NCBI GenBank assembly: GCA_963971225.1
Contig: OZ020268.1
Span: 46,178,404-46,242,403, forward strand
From: Melieria omissa
Lineage: Eukaryota; Arthropoda; Insecta; Diptera; Ulidiidae
DNA length: 64,000 bases
Reading direction: 5' to 3'
Position numbers and translations under genes: made by a program. Within the stretch, counting starts at the first letter, position 1; each line of letters opens with the position of its first letter. The notes under the pieces were generated by a model that was not told the origin of the DNA, did not search any database, and saw only the letters and a program-made list of their open reading frames with translations. Positions 12,841 through 24,400 of the stretch are shown here, in pieces.

Positions 12841-14320
12841 TGCTAAATCAATATTGCTAACGATATCTACAGGGTGGTGCAAAAGTCATCACTTTATCGG
12901 AAGATGCTACATCTTTTACAAATGGTGGCAAAAGTAAATTCTGCTTTGACATTCATTCTTACATTTATTCATAAACAAATTAGAGCCAAAGAAAATTAGG
13001 TGAAGAATTTTGCGCCACTGTACATACTTTTGCATACCAGCCACGCCTCCACCAGGACACCTCAGTACTGGGCATAAAAAATAACAACAACAAACACATA
13101 CATTCGAGTGATTCAATTATACGTTTATTAATGAATAACAACAACAAAAACAATAGCAACACAAAAACAAGAACAACAACAAATCTTTTGGACACTACAA
13201 ACACTCGTTTATTTCCGCTTAGCGGCAAACATTTACGCCGGACGTTACAGCACACAATTCGAGCAGCGGCATGCAGCTTTGAGCCAATACGCCTTTCAAA
13301 TCCCCCTCCGTCCCCTTTCACTGCTTACCACACCAGTTGCAGTGCAAATTATGAGTGACAGCTGGCAAGGACACAATCACATCATCTCGAATCACGGCGC
13401 GCGTTCGCCTTAGTTCTGTCATATTTAATGTTGCTGCTTTTGTGGCTATTGTTTTATTTTTATTGTTGTTGTTCTTGTTATTTTTGTTGTTGTAATTTAT
13501 GCTTAGACTCGCGCCAGCTCAAATTGTTTTGCACTTGCGCCAAAGACCCAAATACTTGACTCGTCATAAAGAAGCAAAATGCATGCAACAACAACAGAAA
13601 CAATAACAACAATAAAAGCAATAACTATAACAACAACAACAGCAGCATTAGCAACACAGCCAATGTGTTGTCACCGCATGCAATCTGTTGTTGTTGCTGT
13701 CGTTGCGACCGCTGTTGATTTGCAAAAATATGTATGCATTTTGTTGTTATTGTTGTTGTTGTTTTCCGCAGAAATTACGCCTACACTTGATCCACAAAAA
13801 TCTGATTTCTGTGTCAGGCAAAGGCTAACGGACGCCCGAGATGTGGGCGGGCACATTTTCCATCGTCTTTGTCATTGTCGTTGTTGTTGTTGTTGTTGCA
13901 TAGGTATGTGTTTTATGTATTTTTTTTAATGTTGTTTTTGTGTTTTCGTAAATGCGCATTTTTGTGCCTATGTTGCTGATTGTCTCCATTGCGTCTGCCA
14001 GAGATTTTAGTTTAATTTCTTTGCTGCAGCTTCATTGCTGACCGGTGATGCCACTTGGCTATTTGCGAACGCCGGGCACACGCAACCAATTGAAAATTGT
14101 TTTTATCTTACGAAGAATTGTCGCAGGCGATAATGTGTGTGGATTTTTTTCATGTGAAGATGCATCAAGAATTATTTATGCGTAACACCAACTGGCCAAG
14201 TGGGTCATGCAAAGATTTCATACCAAATAATCTTTAGTCATAAAATGTGGCATAGAAAAATGCATTTCAAAAAGGAATCTTAGAGGGAGCTCTAAGAGTG
14301 GAATCGAAGATCTAAGACGG
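12841..14320. other. Non-coding stretch with AAC/GTT runs
   Basis: No gene is seen. CAA-type runs (13080-13180, 13585-13650) and GTT-type runs (13455-13490, 13738-13765, 13878-13900) generate the Asn/Gln and Leu/Val open frames. 13200-13420 and 13800-14100 are unique and CpG-richer. Confidence 0.5.
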
Positions 14321-14329
14321 ATCTTAGTT

Positions 14330-14825
14330 TAAATTGATTCAATGTACGAATGAACCAATACTGTTGAAAAATACTTGAGTCATGATTAATGTAATTTCTA
14401 ATGATTCTAGCTTTTAAAAATAGTCTTTGCTAGAATGTAAATGTCCTTCGTTGGAGTTCGAAGTCATCTGTTGGCCCATACACACAGATGGACGAATAAA
14501 TCAACGAACAGGGGAATGGATTGAGGGGTTGGAAGATGGATGGATAGACAGATGAAAGGGATAGACAGATGAGTGAACAAAGGAGCAGTCAGATAAACAA
14601 ATGGGGCGGATATTCCTTAATTCCTTAATTGATGTGATTTCTAAAGATTCCTTGCTTTGACTTAACGTACGGATGAACCAATACTCTTGAGAAAGACTTG
14701 AGTTATGTTTCATGTGTTTTCTAAAGAATATAGCTTTTGAAAATAGAAAACATTCAAATTGTTTTCTAAATTGTAAATATCCTTCTCTGGAGTCCGAAGC
14801 CATCTCTTGGCCTATAGAGCTATTA
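14330..14825. repeat. Two copies of an ~135-bp unit separated by ~330 bp
   Basis: Near 14348 and 14671 the phrase ATGAACCAATACT is followed by TTGAGTYATG, TTCTAA, AGCTTTT, then TGTAAATRTCCTTC and GGAGTYCGAAG. A block of the GACAGATGAA-type satellite (14484-14600) sits between the copies. Confidence 0.65.
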
Positions 14826-14849
14826 AAAGACAGGTACATAGCTGACTCC

Positions 14850-15550
14850 TCTGAGAGAAAATACCAGAAAACTATTTTTTTAATCTCTCAAACTTGGAAG
14901 CTTTTCATAGACAATTTTTCCCTCAAAGGGTTTCATTTTCTTTTAAAAGAAAATCGCCAGAAGAAAAATGTTTTATTCTTGAACCCTTCGGTTCTTTTGC
15001 GGTTGGAAATCGATTTATTTTGGCATCGATGAAACATTTAAGATTTGTTTTCCACCATTAGCTGCCCGGAATCTCTCTTTGTCATAGAAAGAATAAGTTT
15101 CTTGCATCAAAACGGATCACTTCAGTCATATTTTGTTTCGGAATTTTTCTTAGGCTGGACTGTAACGGACTGCAATACCCATATTTTGGTAATTTCTCGA
15201 ATTTGGAAGCTTTTTCATTAACAATTTTTCTCGCAGAGGTTTCTTTCATAGACAGTTCTTCCCTCAAAGGTTTGTCATTTCCATCTGAAAGAAAATCAGC
15301 AGAAGAAAAATATGTTGTTCTTGAACTATTCGATTATTTTGTGGCTGAAAACCGATTTATTTTGTCATCGATAAACTATTTAAGATTTGTTTTCTTTCAT
15401 CAGCTGCCCGGAATCTCGTTTTTTCGTAAAAATAATAACTTTCTTGCATCAATACGGATCACTTCATTGAATCCTTCAGATTTCTACATAGTTTCCATAT
15501 TTTTTTTAGGTTTTTTCATAGACTGAATTGTAATAAACTGCAATGCCCAT
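14850..15550. repeat. Two tandem copies of a ~345-bp unit
   Basis: AGCTGCCCGGAATCTC recurs at about 15059 and 15401. It is followed each time by TTTCTTGCATCAA, CGGATCACTTCA and, further on, CTGCAATRCCCATATTTT. The preceding ATTTTTCCCTCAAAGG / GAAAATCRSCAGAAG segments also recur. This is a diverged tandem duplication. Confidence 0.75.
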
Positions 15551-16735
15551 ATTTTTGTGACAAGACAGCATTTCGAACCTGAAGTCAAGCACTAACCAAC
15601 TCACCAATGAACCAATTTTTCACATGAACTAACTTGAAATTGTGCAGCACTTTCTTACTACACAGTCCCCGCCTTATCTTCCTTCAAATTCTTTATGTTT
15701 TTTCTTTCAACTCCCAACTATTTCAACTATTTCTTTGATCAGCTGCGCGATTGTGTTTGGCACTTTGCAGACAGTTGCAATGTGGGCGGCAAATTAAATA
15801 TTTGTTCATACGAATGTTGCATGCCGACAAACATTCACCATTCGCATATTCGCTGAAATCAACGCGGCAGACCCAAATTCCGAGCGACTCGTTGTCAGCG
15901 GCAGCGACTCGTCATCGCGGCCAATTGAGCCAAATGAGATATCCAGCTGATCTTGGAATTTTAAATCAACACAATTTGCCGCACACACACACACACGCAC
16001 AGGACCGACATAAATTGCACATGTGTAATGTTGTTGTTGTTGTTGCTGTTTTTGTGCACCAGCGTCTTGACACATAAAACGTTTGTGCGCACTCGGACAG
16101 ACACTTCTAGATGCATCCACCATGCAATATTTGCATTTGTCTTGAGCGCTGCAAATATTTAAATTGCCACAAAAAAAGCAAAAAACTGCCACAACAACAG
16201 CAAAGATAACAAAGTAGCAAATAACACCAGCGGCTAGAATATTTATTTGCAGCCTCGTCTGAAGGCGTGAACGCAATCAGACGCAGCGCAGATTTGCAAA
16301 TGCCGCAACACCTTGTGACCGATTGCAGTTCAGCTACAAAAAAGCATTCAAAATGCTGTAAATACGAAAATTGATGGATTGGAGAAGCGCAAAACGCTTC
16401 ACGTTGTGCAGTCGATTTTCTATATTGCTGGGCAAAATTTCTTGTGGCACTGGGGGCAATCAATTTCCGGCAGCTAAAAACACACAAATCCATCAATGAG
16501 CTAATGGGTGAAGTGCTTGGAAAAAGCTAGAAAATCTCGAAGCAAGTAAAAAACATTGAAGTGAGTGTTCAAGTTAACACTGCGAGGTCAAAAGGCCATT
16601 GAAAAGGAGTGCATCAATATTTGACCCGAGAGCTCTGAGAAGTCACCTATGGCTGCTGCCGTGCGTCTAATAAACCAAACAGATGCACTGTTTCAGCAAT
16701 AATAGCAATAACTCTCAATAAGGGACTCTCGAAAA
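15551..16735. other. Non-coding stretch
   Basis: Unique sequence with a GTT run near 16028-16046 and a CA run at 15980-15998. Two overlapping minus-strand open frames (15806-16276 and 16107-16496) show no domain and are composed of poly-Gln and Cys-rich repeat products; they are not called as genes. Confidence 0.45.
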
Positions 16736-17180
16736 AGGACTAATATCGTAATTTAAAAATCGTAATTCTTATATCGTAACTCTAATATCGTGAGTTTAAT
16801 ATCGTTCCTCTAATATCGTAGCTCTAATATCGTAATTTTAAAATCGTTATTCTTATATTGTAACTCTAATATCGTTATTTGAATATCATAACTCTTATAT
16901 CGTAATTCTACTGTCGTAACTCTAATATCGTCATTTCAAATTCTTATATCGTAACTCTAATATCGCAATTTTAATATCGTAACTCTAATATCGTAATTTT
17001 AATAACGTTTGTCTAATATCGTATTTCTAATATCGTAACTTTAGTATCGTAACTATAATATCGGGATTCTAATACCGAGATTCTAATATCGTAACTCTAA
17101 TATCGCAACTCTTGTCTCACGTCACTCACATCATAATTCTTATATCGTTTTTCTTATATCGTAACTCTAATATCGTAAAT
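16736..17180. repeat. Minisatellite, 14-15 bp unit TAATATCGTAACTC
   Basis: About 30 imperfect head-to-tail copies of (C)TCTAATATCGTAA with variants ATTTTAATATCG, TTCTTATATCG and CTCTAATATCG. The unit is AT-rich around a constant ATCG core. Confidence 0.92.
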
Positions 17181-18539
17181 ATTTAAGCTCATTTTATTGC
17201 TGAAACACACTCCAATTGTAAGAAATTTTAAGTTCCAAAAGAAACAGCTCTCACTCTACACATTTTTTAGAGCTGCCACAACATTTTCATTGCCTGACCA
17301 AGCAGCAACAAGCAACAACCGAGAAAAAGAAGAAGACATCAATGAAAATAGTTCACAGCGACAACAAAATTTTGTGCTGCTGTTTTATTGCTCTCAACAT
17401 TAATTAAATGTTTATTATGATTGCTGCAGCTGTTGTGGTTGTTGTTATTTTGTTGCTTCAATTGTTGCCTAGTTTTTGTTGTTGTTCTTGTTGCATTTAT
17501 GACAGGCTGCACAAGTGTTAAATAATATTGTACGCTCGGCATTTGGTGCACTTCTCCAGCATTGCACACATCGTTTCCGTCACTCTGCTCCATTGACCCA
17601 TATTCCTTCTTTTATTTTGGCATCTTGGCTGCCAAAATGTCGACTATATGGCAACGACAGCCGCGGTGCAAATAGACAGTGATGTATGGTGCAAGTTTGC
17701 AATTTGTCTATTTATAATTAATACACTTTGTCATTTAAATACTTCAAATAGACAAACAGCTAATAACTGAACTTATTTTGTTTCTTTGCAGGTAATTTGA
17801 TGCAAGCGAAAGCGTAAGTGACCATACAGCTGAAACATGCCGTAAAGTTAAAAAAAATATTACTCGAAATGACAAGACAACGATCGATTTTGTTGTAGGT
17901 ACATATTAAATTTTTTGAGTATTTTTTTTGTATCTAATTCAGTTCTTAATTGAGTTTATCGCTTTTGCTGTTCACACTCAATTTAGGTGTTTTCGAAAAT
18001 GCTATCGAACATGTTTTTGTTTTGACGGAACAAAGGTTATTTTTGTATAGGTATAAAGAAATGGTTAAGAACATTTACTGAGCAGTTAGTTATATTTACA
18101 AAATAGCTCTAACTGAAATTTGCTTAACTGAGATTAAGGTTAAAAGCCAGGGATTTCAAGAAAGAACTTCACTTGACATTCTTTGAGTCATGGCAGGTTG
18201 ATAGTAGCGACTGCGAGTTTTAGAGTATTGTTTTATTGTCGCTTTCGCGAATACTTAGGTTTTTTACATAAGGAAGAGAAACTAAGAAACTATGCATTAG
18301 AGACAACCCGCATCGTCAAGGAAGACTTCTACTTCAGTCTATGCTAGAGAGCCCATTAGTTTATTTCGCAAGGAGTTAGGCTTTTCAAATTGTTGGAGTG
18401 TTTCAGTCTCGTTTTCTTTCCTGCAGCCTCAAAACAAATAATTATGAGAATACTTAATCTCACTGCGTGAAGAGCAGTGATGCTACTCTCGAATAACAGA
18501 CTTCACCAGATTGGCCCTGATAAACCCACATCAGTGATG
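17181..18539. other. Non-coding stretch
   Basis: 17200-17700 is unique with GTT runs (17436-17494). 17700-18540 is AT-rich with no recognised gene or element. Confidence 0.45.
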
Positions 18540-19012
18540 ACTGTTATTACTGCTGTAGACTAAATGGCCAGTGAACCGTCAGCCTTAAGACAATTCTGCG
18601 AAAATTTAGTTGTAGATCATTTTTCAGGATTGTTTTAAAGGGTGTTCTAGTGTAGCCAAATCTATTGAGCCGGTCTCCAGCTGAAAAGATTTTGCCACAC
18701 ACTGTCTGTTTTCCGCAAGAAGTAGGTCTGTATCTGTCTAAGTCAGACTGCAACCTGACTAGCTCATCAGATGACTCAGACACTCGCTTGGTGAGGTCTA
18801 CCTGACTTGCGACGAACTTGAGACACCTAACCCGAGTCGCAGGTGCTGGAGAAAATTTCCATAATGCATGGCCTGGATGACCTCAGATCAGTCAACATTA
18901 GGGACTTGCAGTAAGTCAGATCACTTCCTCCTAGTGGTATCACAATGGGCTCTTTTCGCGGCCTAAGTCCCGTGCCTGGGCAGCTACTTCAATCCAACAT
19001 AACCTAACCATG
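18540..19012. repeat. Dispersed repeat copy ending in CCTAACC
   Basis: The segment GACTTGCAGTAAG, AGATCACT, then GGTATCACAATGGGC and GGCCTAAGT (18900-18968) returns in inverted orientation at 23868-23940. A shorter related piece lies at 47725-47760. The right end here is AACATAACCTAACC. No open frame survives. This looks like a short interspersed element or fragment of a larger one in this genome; the family is not identified. Confidence 0.65.
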
Positions 19013-21990
19013 GCCTGAACTAATCTGAAGCTTTTAGATTTGTGGATGAGATGTGCTACGTGAGTGGATGATATGAATGACATTCTTCACTTCAAGTCCT
19101 TATTGGACAAGACATTGCCATCTACTATGAAGAAAATTAAAACATATTCGAAAATCATCTTAAAACCATTGAACACATATTTATGGACGTAACCAACGCA
19201 CGGCTGAAATTGTACGCAGTTATTTAAACATGTTTTTATTCACTTTTTTATTCGATATCAAAAGTTTTTTATATATTTTCGCTGTTGCCAAATACGCATA
19301 AAATATATGCGTGACCAGCAGCACCGAAAAAACGTTTTCGCACTAAACGTTTACTAAGCCACTTTTTGGAAATACGTTAACACATCAAGTGGCAACACTG
19401 GCCAGTTGAGACTCGCAAAAACGTAGAGGCCAAAGTCGTTTAAATAATAAAAATCCTGTTTACACCAACTGACGTGTTATCCTCTCTCGCCGCAACAGCG
19501 CCTCAGCCCAGCACTCGTGAACCCTTGTTGGCCTTCAACAGTTAGTTAACAGCTTTTTAAGTTGAAGCGTGCAAAACAGACATTAAACGACAGCAACATC
19601 GGTCATGATTGTCGCACAACAACCAAACAACAACAAAATGTCATTTTTACTGTTCAGAATTCGTGCTGTGGGTGCAATAAGTAAACACTTTGTGCTGCAA
19701 ATTGTGGCAGAAAAAAATTCGAAAAATTCAACAATGTAAAAAATTGCACACAACAATAACAACATAATCAAAGCACGCTTTAAGACATTTTAACGCAACA
19801 CTAAACACACACAAACACACGAGCAATCGCTGTCGCTCACTGCTTCGATGGTGCCCACCCAGCACGGAAGCCAGTCATGTAACCGCCAAAAATGCCATCA
19901 CGACTGTTGATCCTCAATTTTTGATGTCTTCGCAAAGTCGAAGTCTGCTTCATTGTGCCACTGCCGCCCGCTTCCAGCTGCAGTTTGCCACCGCAAAAAA
20001 TCTCCCAGATTGTTGTTGTTGGCACATTTCGCATGCGGCGCACGTTTTGGCAATTTCTCATAAAACAAAAGGCCATTATTATGGCCTGCCAGTGTTGCGG
20101 TGCGCGTGTCGACACCAAAAACAAGTGCGGCAAAAAAGCAAATAAGCAAAAGGCTGAAAGTTTCTCGCAACACCCCTTCACAACATGCTGGCAGCAAGTT
20201 GAGGGCGAGGGGAGCAGTTGCGATGCAACGCGCAAGCAACACTTTCTTTCTGCGCCCCTTGTCAAGCTGGCTGCCACACGTCGTGTGGCCGTTGGACGAG
20301 GAGCGAAGGAGGCTTTGGGCGAGCAAAGTGCGGCACCAAAACTGTGTTGGCGGGCCAGCAAACAAGCGCAAATCCCCACTTAATAGCCAGCAAAATGAAG
20401 CAAACACAAAGCTGCTTGTTAGCGACGCGACGCGACGCGACAACAAGTCAAGTGTTGTCAGCGACGGCAGCTGACAGGGCAACGCTTCCGTGGACTTTGC
20501 CACAGTGAAATGCATACTGCCACTGTGGCTCATTAAAGGCGCACAGGTGCTGCCCAATCGCTGCTTGTTTTTTACATAAAGCGGACTTTAAAAAAAAACA
20601 CGACTGTCTGTTAATTACAGAACAACAGCAAACGCAACATGTGGTTGGAACATTGTTGAATTTACTGTCCATAATAAGATTTGCGTTCAAATGTTTTAAA
20701 TAGAATTTTGTAAAAATTAAAAAAAATATGATTTAACTATAAAATGTGAATATTTAATATTTTTACATAAACAAATAATCAAAACTTTTATCAAATAGTA
20801 ATCACTCCTCTCTTCTCGCTACTATCACAATTCTCTCAAAATTCTCATTTGAAATATACCCAAAATTACCACTTGTTTTTGTCGTTATTGTTTTTGTTTT
20901 TTTTTTTTTGTTGTTAGAAATTTGAACAGCTTTCACATTTTCAATGCCACCCAAAGCAAAACCGGCGCATTAATTCAAATTAATTAATTTCTACATTGCA
21001 TTTTGTGCCAAAGACCAACTGACTGAAAAATATTCTGTACGATACTATAATTTTGTTGCTATAGCTTTGCTCGATCATTAGACAAGAAAATGCCACCAAA
21101 TATTTGTGCCAAACAACAATGCACACACACAACTCACACAAAAAGAATGTCACAGCGCGCCACAATTGAGTTCAACATTTATTTTTGACGCAAAATTTCA
21201 CGTTTGCCTATTTGTTAGAAAATGTAAAACGCTCGAATTAGCAACAACAGCTAAAAAGCCAATTGCAAAGAATCATTTGTAGCAAAAGAAAAAAATTTGC
21301 ACCATATACACATAGAATAAAAGTTTGTATTGTACATAGAAAAGTTTTGTATTGTACACAGAAATGTGGCAGCATTTTCCTCGGCCCAAGTTTCATAAAT
21401 CAAAAGCCGTCAACGTTAGACGACCACACGTCAATTTAATTTAAAATAATTGAATTGTCTGCTGGTTGTTTGTTTTTGTTGTTGCAATTTTCGCTTTCAA
21501 AAAGTAAAAACAATGCAACGAATTTTTAATTTCAAATAAAGTCAAAGTTCATTCACACATTTCATACACACACACACACAGACTTGGTTCAGTGCTTCTT
21601 TCCACTCCTTGCAAACAGTCGAATTTCTCTATTTTTGCTTTCATGCCATAGTTATGTTGTGCTTCTTCTTCTCACTGCTTCTACCATCTACGTGTACAGC
21701 AATTTGCCATTTCAATGCTAACCCAAATGTCGATTGTTGTCTACGTGTGCGGTTTGCCGTTGAGTTGAAGCGACCTAACCCGGCTTCCGGCTTCCATGTG
21801 TCTCTCTCTCTCTCTCGGTCTGTCTTGTTTCCCAGCCATTGGTATTGTTGGCAGAAAGGTATTGTTTTTAAAAATTGTATAAATTTTGGAGTGTTTAAAG
21901 TGTGTTTTAAGGTAGAAAGTGACAAAGGCTTTAATATCAGGTGAAGTGAAAATAAATCCATTACATTTTTCGAATAGATGACTTTGTCAT
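19013..21990. other. Non-coding stretch, including GC-rich block 19840-20560
   Basis: No gene is supported. 19840-20560 is open in several frames on both strands at once (up to 219 codons on the minus strand). That is what high GC produces, and none of the translations shows a domain, signal peptide or membrane segment. 20700-21600 is AT-rich with a poly-T run near 20895 and CA runs at 21121-21130 and 21566-21580. 21600-21960 is unique with a TC run at 21800-21816. Confidence 0.45.
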
Positions 21991-21994
21991 CTAC

Positions 21995-22254
21995 ATCTCG
22001 ACTTACTTTCTTACTTACTCTTTTACTTGCCTACTTTCTTATTAATTTACTTACTTTTTTTGGCTTAGTTACGTACTTACTTACTTACTTACTTACTAAC
22101 TTACTTACTAGCTTCCTTACTCACTTACTTGCTTACTTTATTACTGACTTACTTAGTTGCTGATTTACTTACTTACTTACTGAATTACTCACTAACTTAC
22201 TTACTTACTTACTCACTTATTTACTTACTTTCTTACCTATTTACTTACTTACTA

Positions 22255-22314
<60 letters not shown>

Positions 22315-22845
22315 TCTTACTTACTAATTTATTTACTTACCTATGTATATACTTTCCTACTTACTTACTAACCGAGTTACTTACTTACTGACAAACTGGC
22401 TTGCTTAAGCTTAGGTATATACATATTTACTTACTTTCTTGCTTACTTACTTACCTACTTTCTTACACATTTACTTAGTTACTTAATCACTTACTTATTT
22501 TCTTTCCTGTTTACTTACTTACTTACCTTCTTACTGACTAATTTTCTTGCTTACTTACTTACCTGTTTACTAATTTACTTACTAGCTTCCTTACTCACTT
22601 GCTTGCTTACTTTCTTACTGACTTACTTACGAGTTACTTACTCACTTACTTATTTACTTTCTTGCTTACTTACTTACCTTCTTACTGACTTACGTACTTA
22701 TTTACTTACTTTCTTGCTTACTTACTTATCTACTTCCTTACTTACTTATTTGCTTACTTATCTGCTTACTTACTCATTAACTTACTTATTTTCATACTTA
22801 CTCACTTACTTATTTACTGACTTACCCACTTAATTAACTGATCAT
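21995..22845. repeat. (TTAC)n tetranucleotide array, ~850 bp
   Basis: CTTA/TTAC units with scattered substitutions form one of the longest simple arrays in the window. The most perfect stretch is about 22253-22320. Leu-Thr-Tyr open frames across it are artefacts. Confidence 0.95.
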
Positions 22846-22984
22846 ACGAGAGATAAAGCGACCATAAGAGATGAAGCGACATCCCCGACTTGGTCCTTCC
22901 CCCTGAGACACAGTCTTCCTCTTTGCTATTCGTCTCAAACTACTGCGACGACCAAGCTGCATCTCATTTTGTAGACATAAGTGT

Positions 22985-24400
22985 CATCGGATTAAATTAT
23001 ATGGCTTCAGAAAGCTAAGATTTCGTACTAAAGAAACTTTTCAGACAGTTTTCTGATTGATTGACTCAGTGTTGTTTGAGCGCGCATCAAAAATGGACAC
23101 CGGCAAAGATATAATGCGACAAATTTCGAATTTATTTTTCAATAGATTGGAAATCAAACACAAGTGGCTGAACATGTGAAAGTATTTGTGATTCCGGCAG
23201 TGTTTCTGGTCCTGTGAATAGTTTTTATGGTCCAATTTTTTCCTTTCGTTGGTTCTGTTGGTTCTGTTCCGGCAAATTGTATAAAGTGTTCATAAAGTTA
23301 TGGAAATCTTCAAGTCCAAGCATTATCAGAGGACTATTTTGATTGTCCAGCAGCTAAACATTGGAAAAAGAACAGTTTGTAGCCACTTGAATAAAGCTGG
23401 ATACAAAAAGAATACAGGAGAGGTGGAAGGTGTCACATGAGTTAATGCAAAAAACCGTATAGACCGAATTTCCATCTACGAATTGCAAAAAATCTACCGA
23501 TTTCTAAAGCGGATGGTAACTGGTGATAAAATGTGAATCACTTGCAACAACGTCAAGGAAAAACGTTTGTGTTCGAATCGCGGTCAAGCCAGGATTGACA
23601 CCCAGTGTTGGTGTGTGTTTGATGTTGATTGACAGGGAATTATTTACTCCCCTATGAGCAAACCCTTGATTTGAATCTGTATTGTCAACATTTGGACCGT
23701 TTGAAGGAACAATTGTCCAGAAGCGACCAGCTTTTACCAATAAATTAGGTTAAATTCACCCTTTTTGACATGAAAATAAACCCATTCTGTATGAATTGTA
23801 TGGGCTATAGTCCAATATATTGGACATTGTGACTGAAAGGGTTAAAGAGACTGGTGAATGACACACTTAGGTCTCAAAATGGGCCCGTTGTGATACCACA
23901 AGAAGAGAGTGATCTCTCTTACTGCAAGTCGGAGAGCTCACACAAGCCAATTCGATTTGTAGAGAAACCCCTAGGAAAGTTTTGTTTTCGAGTGAATTTT
24001 TAGTTTTTGACTGAACTGAGCATAAGAGAGGAATTGTATTCCAACAAGACAACGCCAGGCCTCACATCGATAGTGGCTCGTCAGAAGCTTCGGGATCTTA
24101 GTTGGAAGGATCTTATATATCCACCTTATAGCTTGGATTTGGTACCAAGAGGCTACCAACTGTTTCTGTCTATGGCGAATGATTTTGCTACTGAAAAATT
24201 TACCTTAAAAGAATTTTGTGACTATCGGCTGTCCCAGTTTTCTGCTAATAGAGATAAAGGTTTCTATCACAGACTCCTCAGTGAATTACCTTCAAAATGG
24301 CCACAAGTTATTGAACAAAATGTTGCATATTTCACCCTCAATCGGTTCATTCTTAGCTTTAATTTCATGCAAAAATAACATATTTATTTTTACCACAACT
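22985..24400 (+). mobile_element. Mariner element copy 1, dead and interrupted
   Basis: Fragments of one mariner transposase lie in order on the + strand. They are a helix-turn-helix part (23296-23412, VQQLNIGKRTVCSHLNKAGY), a catalytic-core start at about 23505 (MVTGD, then a stop where Trp is expected), a central part (about 23650-23740, YEQTLDLNLYCQHLDRLKE), and a C-terminal part (about 24030-24345: QQDNARP, QKLRDLSW, PPYSLDLVPRGYQLFLSM, LSQFSANRDKGFY). The third catalytic Asp, expected in 'PSDY', is Gly in 'PRGY'. Stops, shifts and an insertion (23742-24030) confirm it is dead. A second copy lies at 43985-45165. Confidence 0.9.
23742..24030 (-). mobile_element. Insertion inside mariner copy 1
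   Basis: About 290 bp separates the mariner segments ending LYCQHLDRLKEQLSRSDQ and beginning GIVFQQDNARP. Mariner copy 2 is continuous at the same place (44805-44860), so this is an insertion. 23868-23940 is the inverted relative of the dispersed repeat at 18900-18968 (GGTATCACAA core). The exact ends and target duplication are not clear. Confidence 0.65.

Noticed and set aside
19837..20557. Long open frames on both strands (up to 219 codons)
   Set aside because: Four or more frames are open at once in a GC-rich block. The translations share no domain, signal or repeat with a known protein, and there is no codon-level sign of coding.
21978..22833. Leu-Thr-Tyr repeat open frames
   Set aside because: Translation of the TTAC array.
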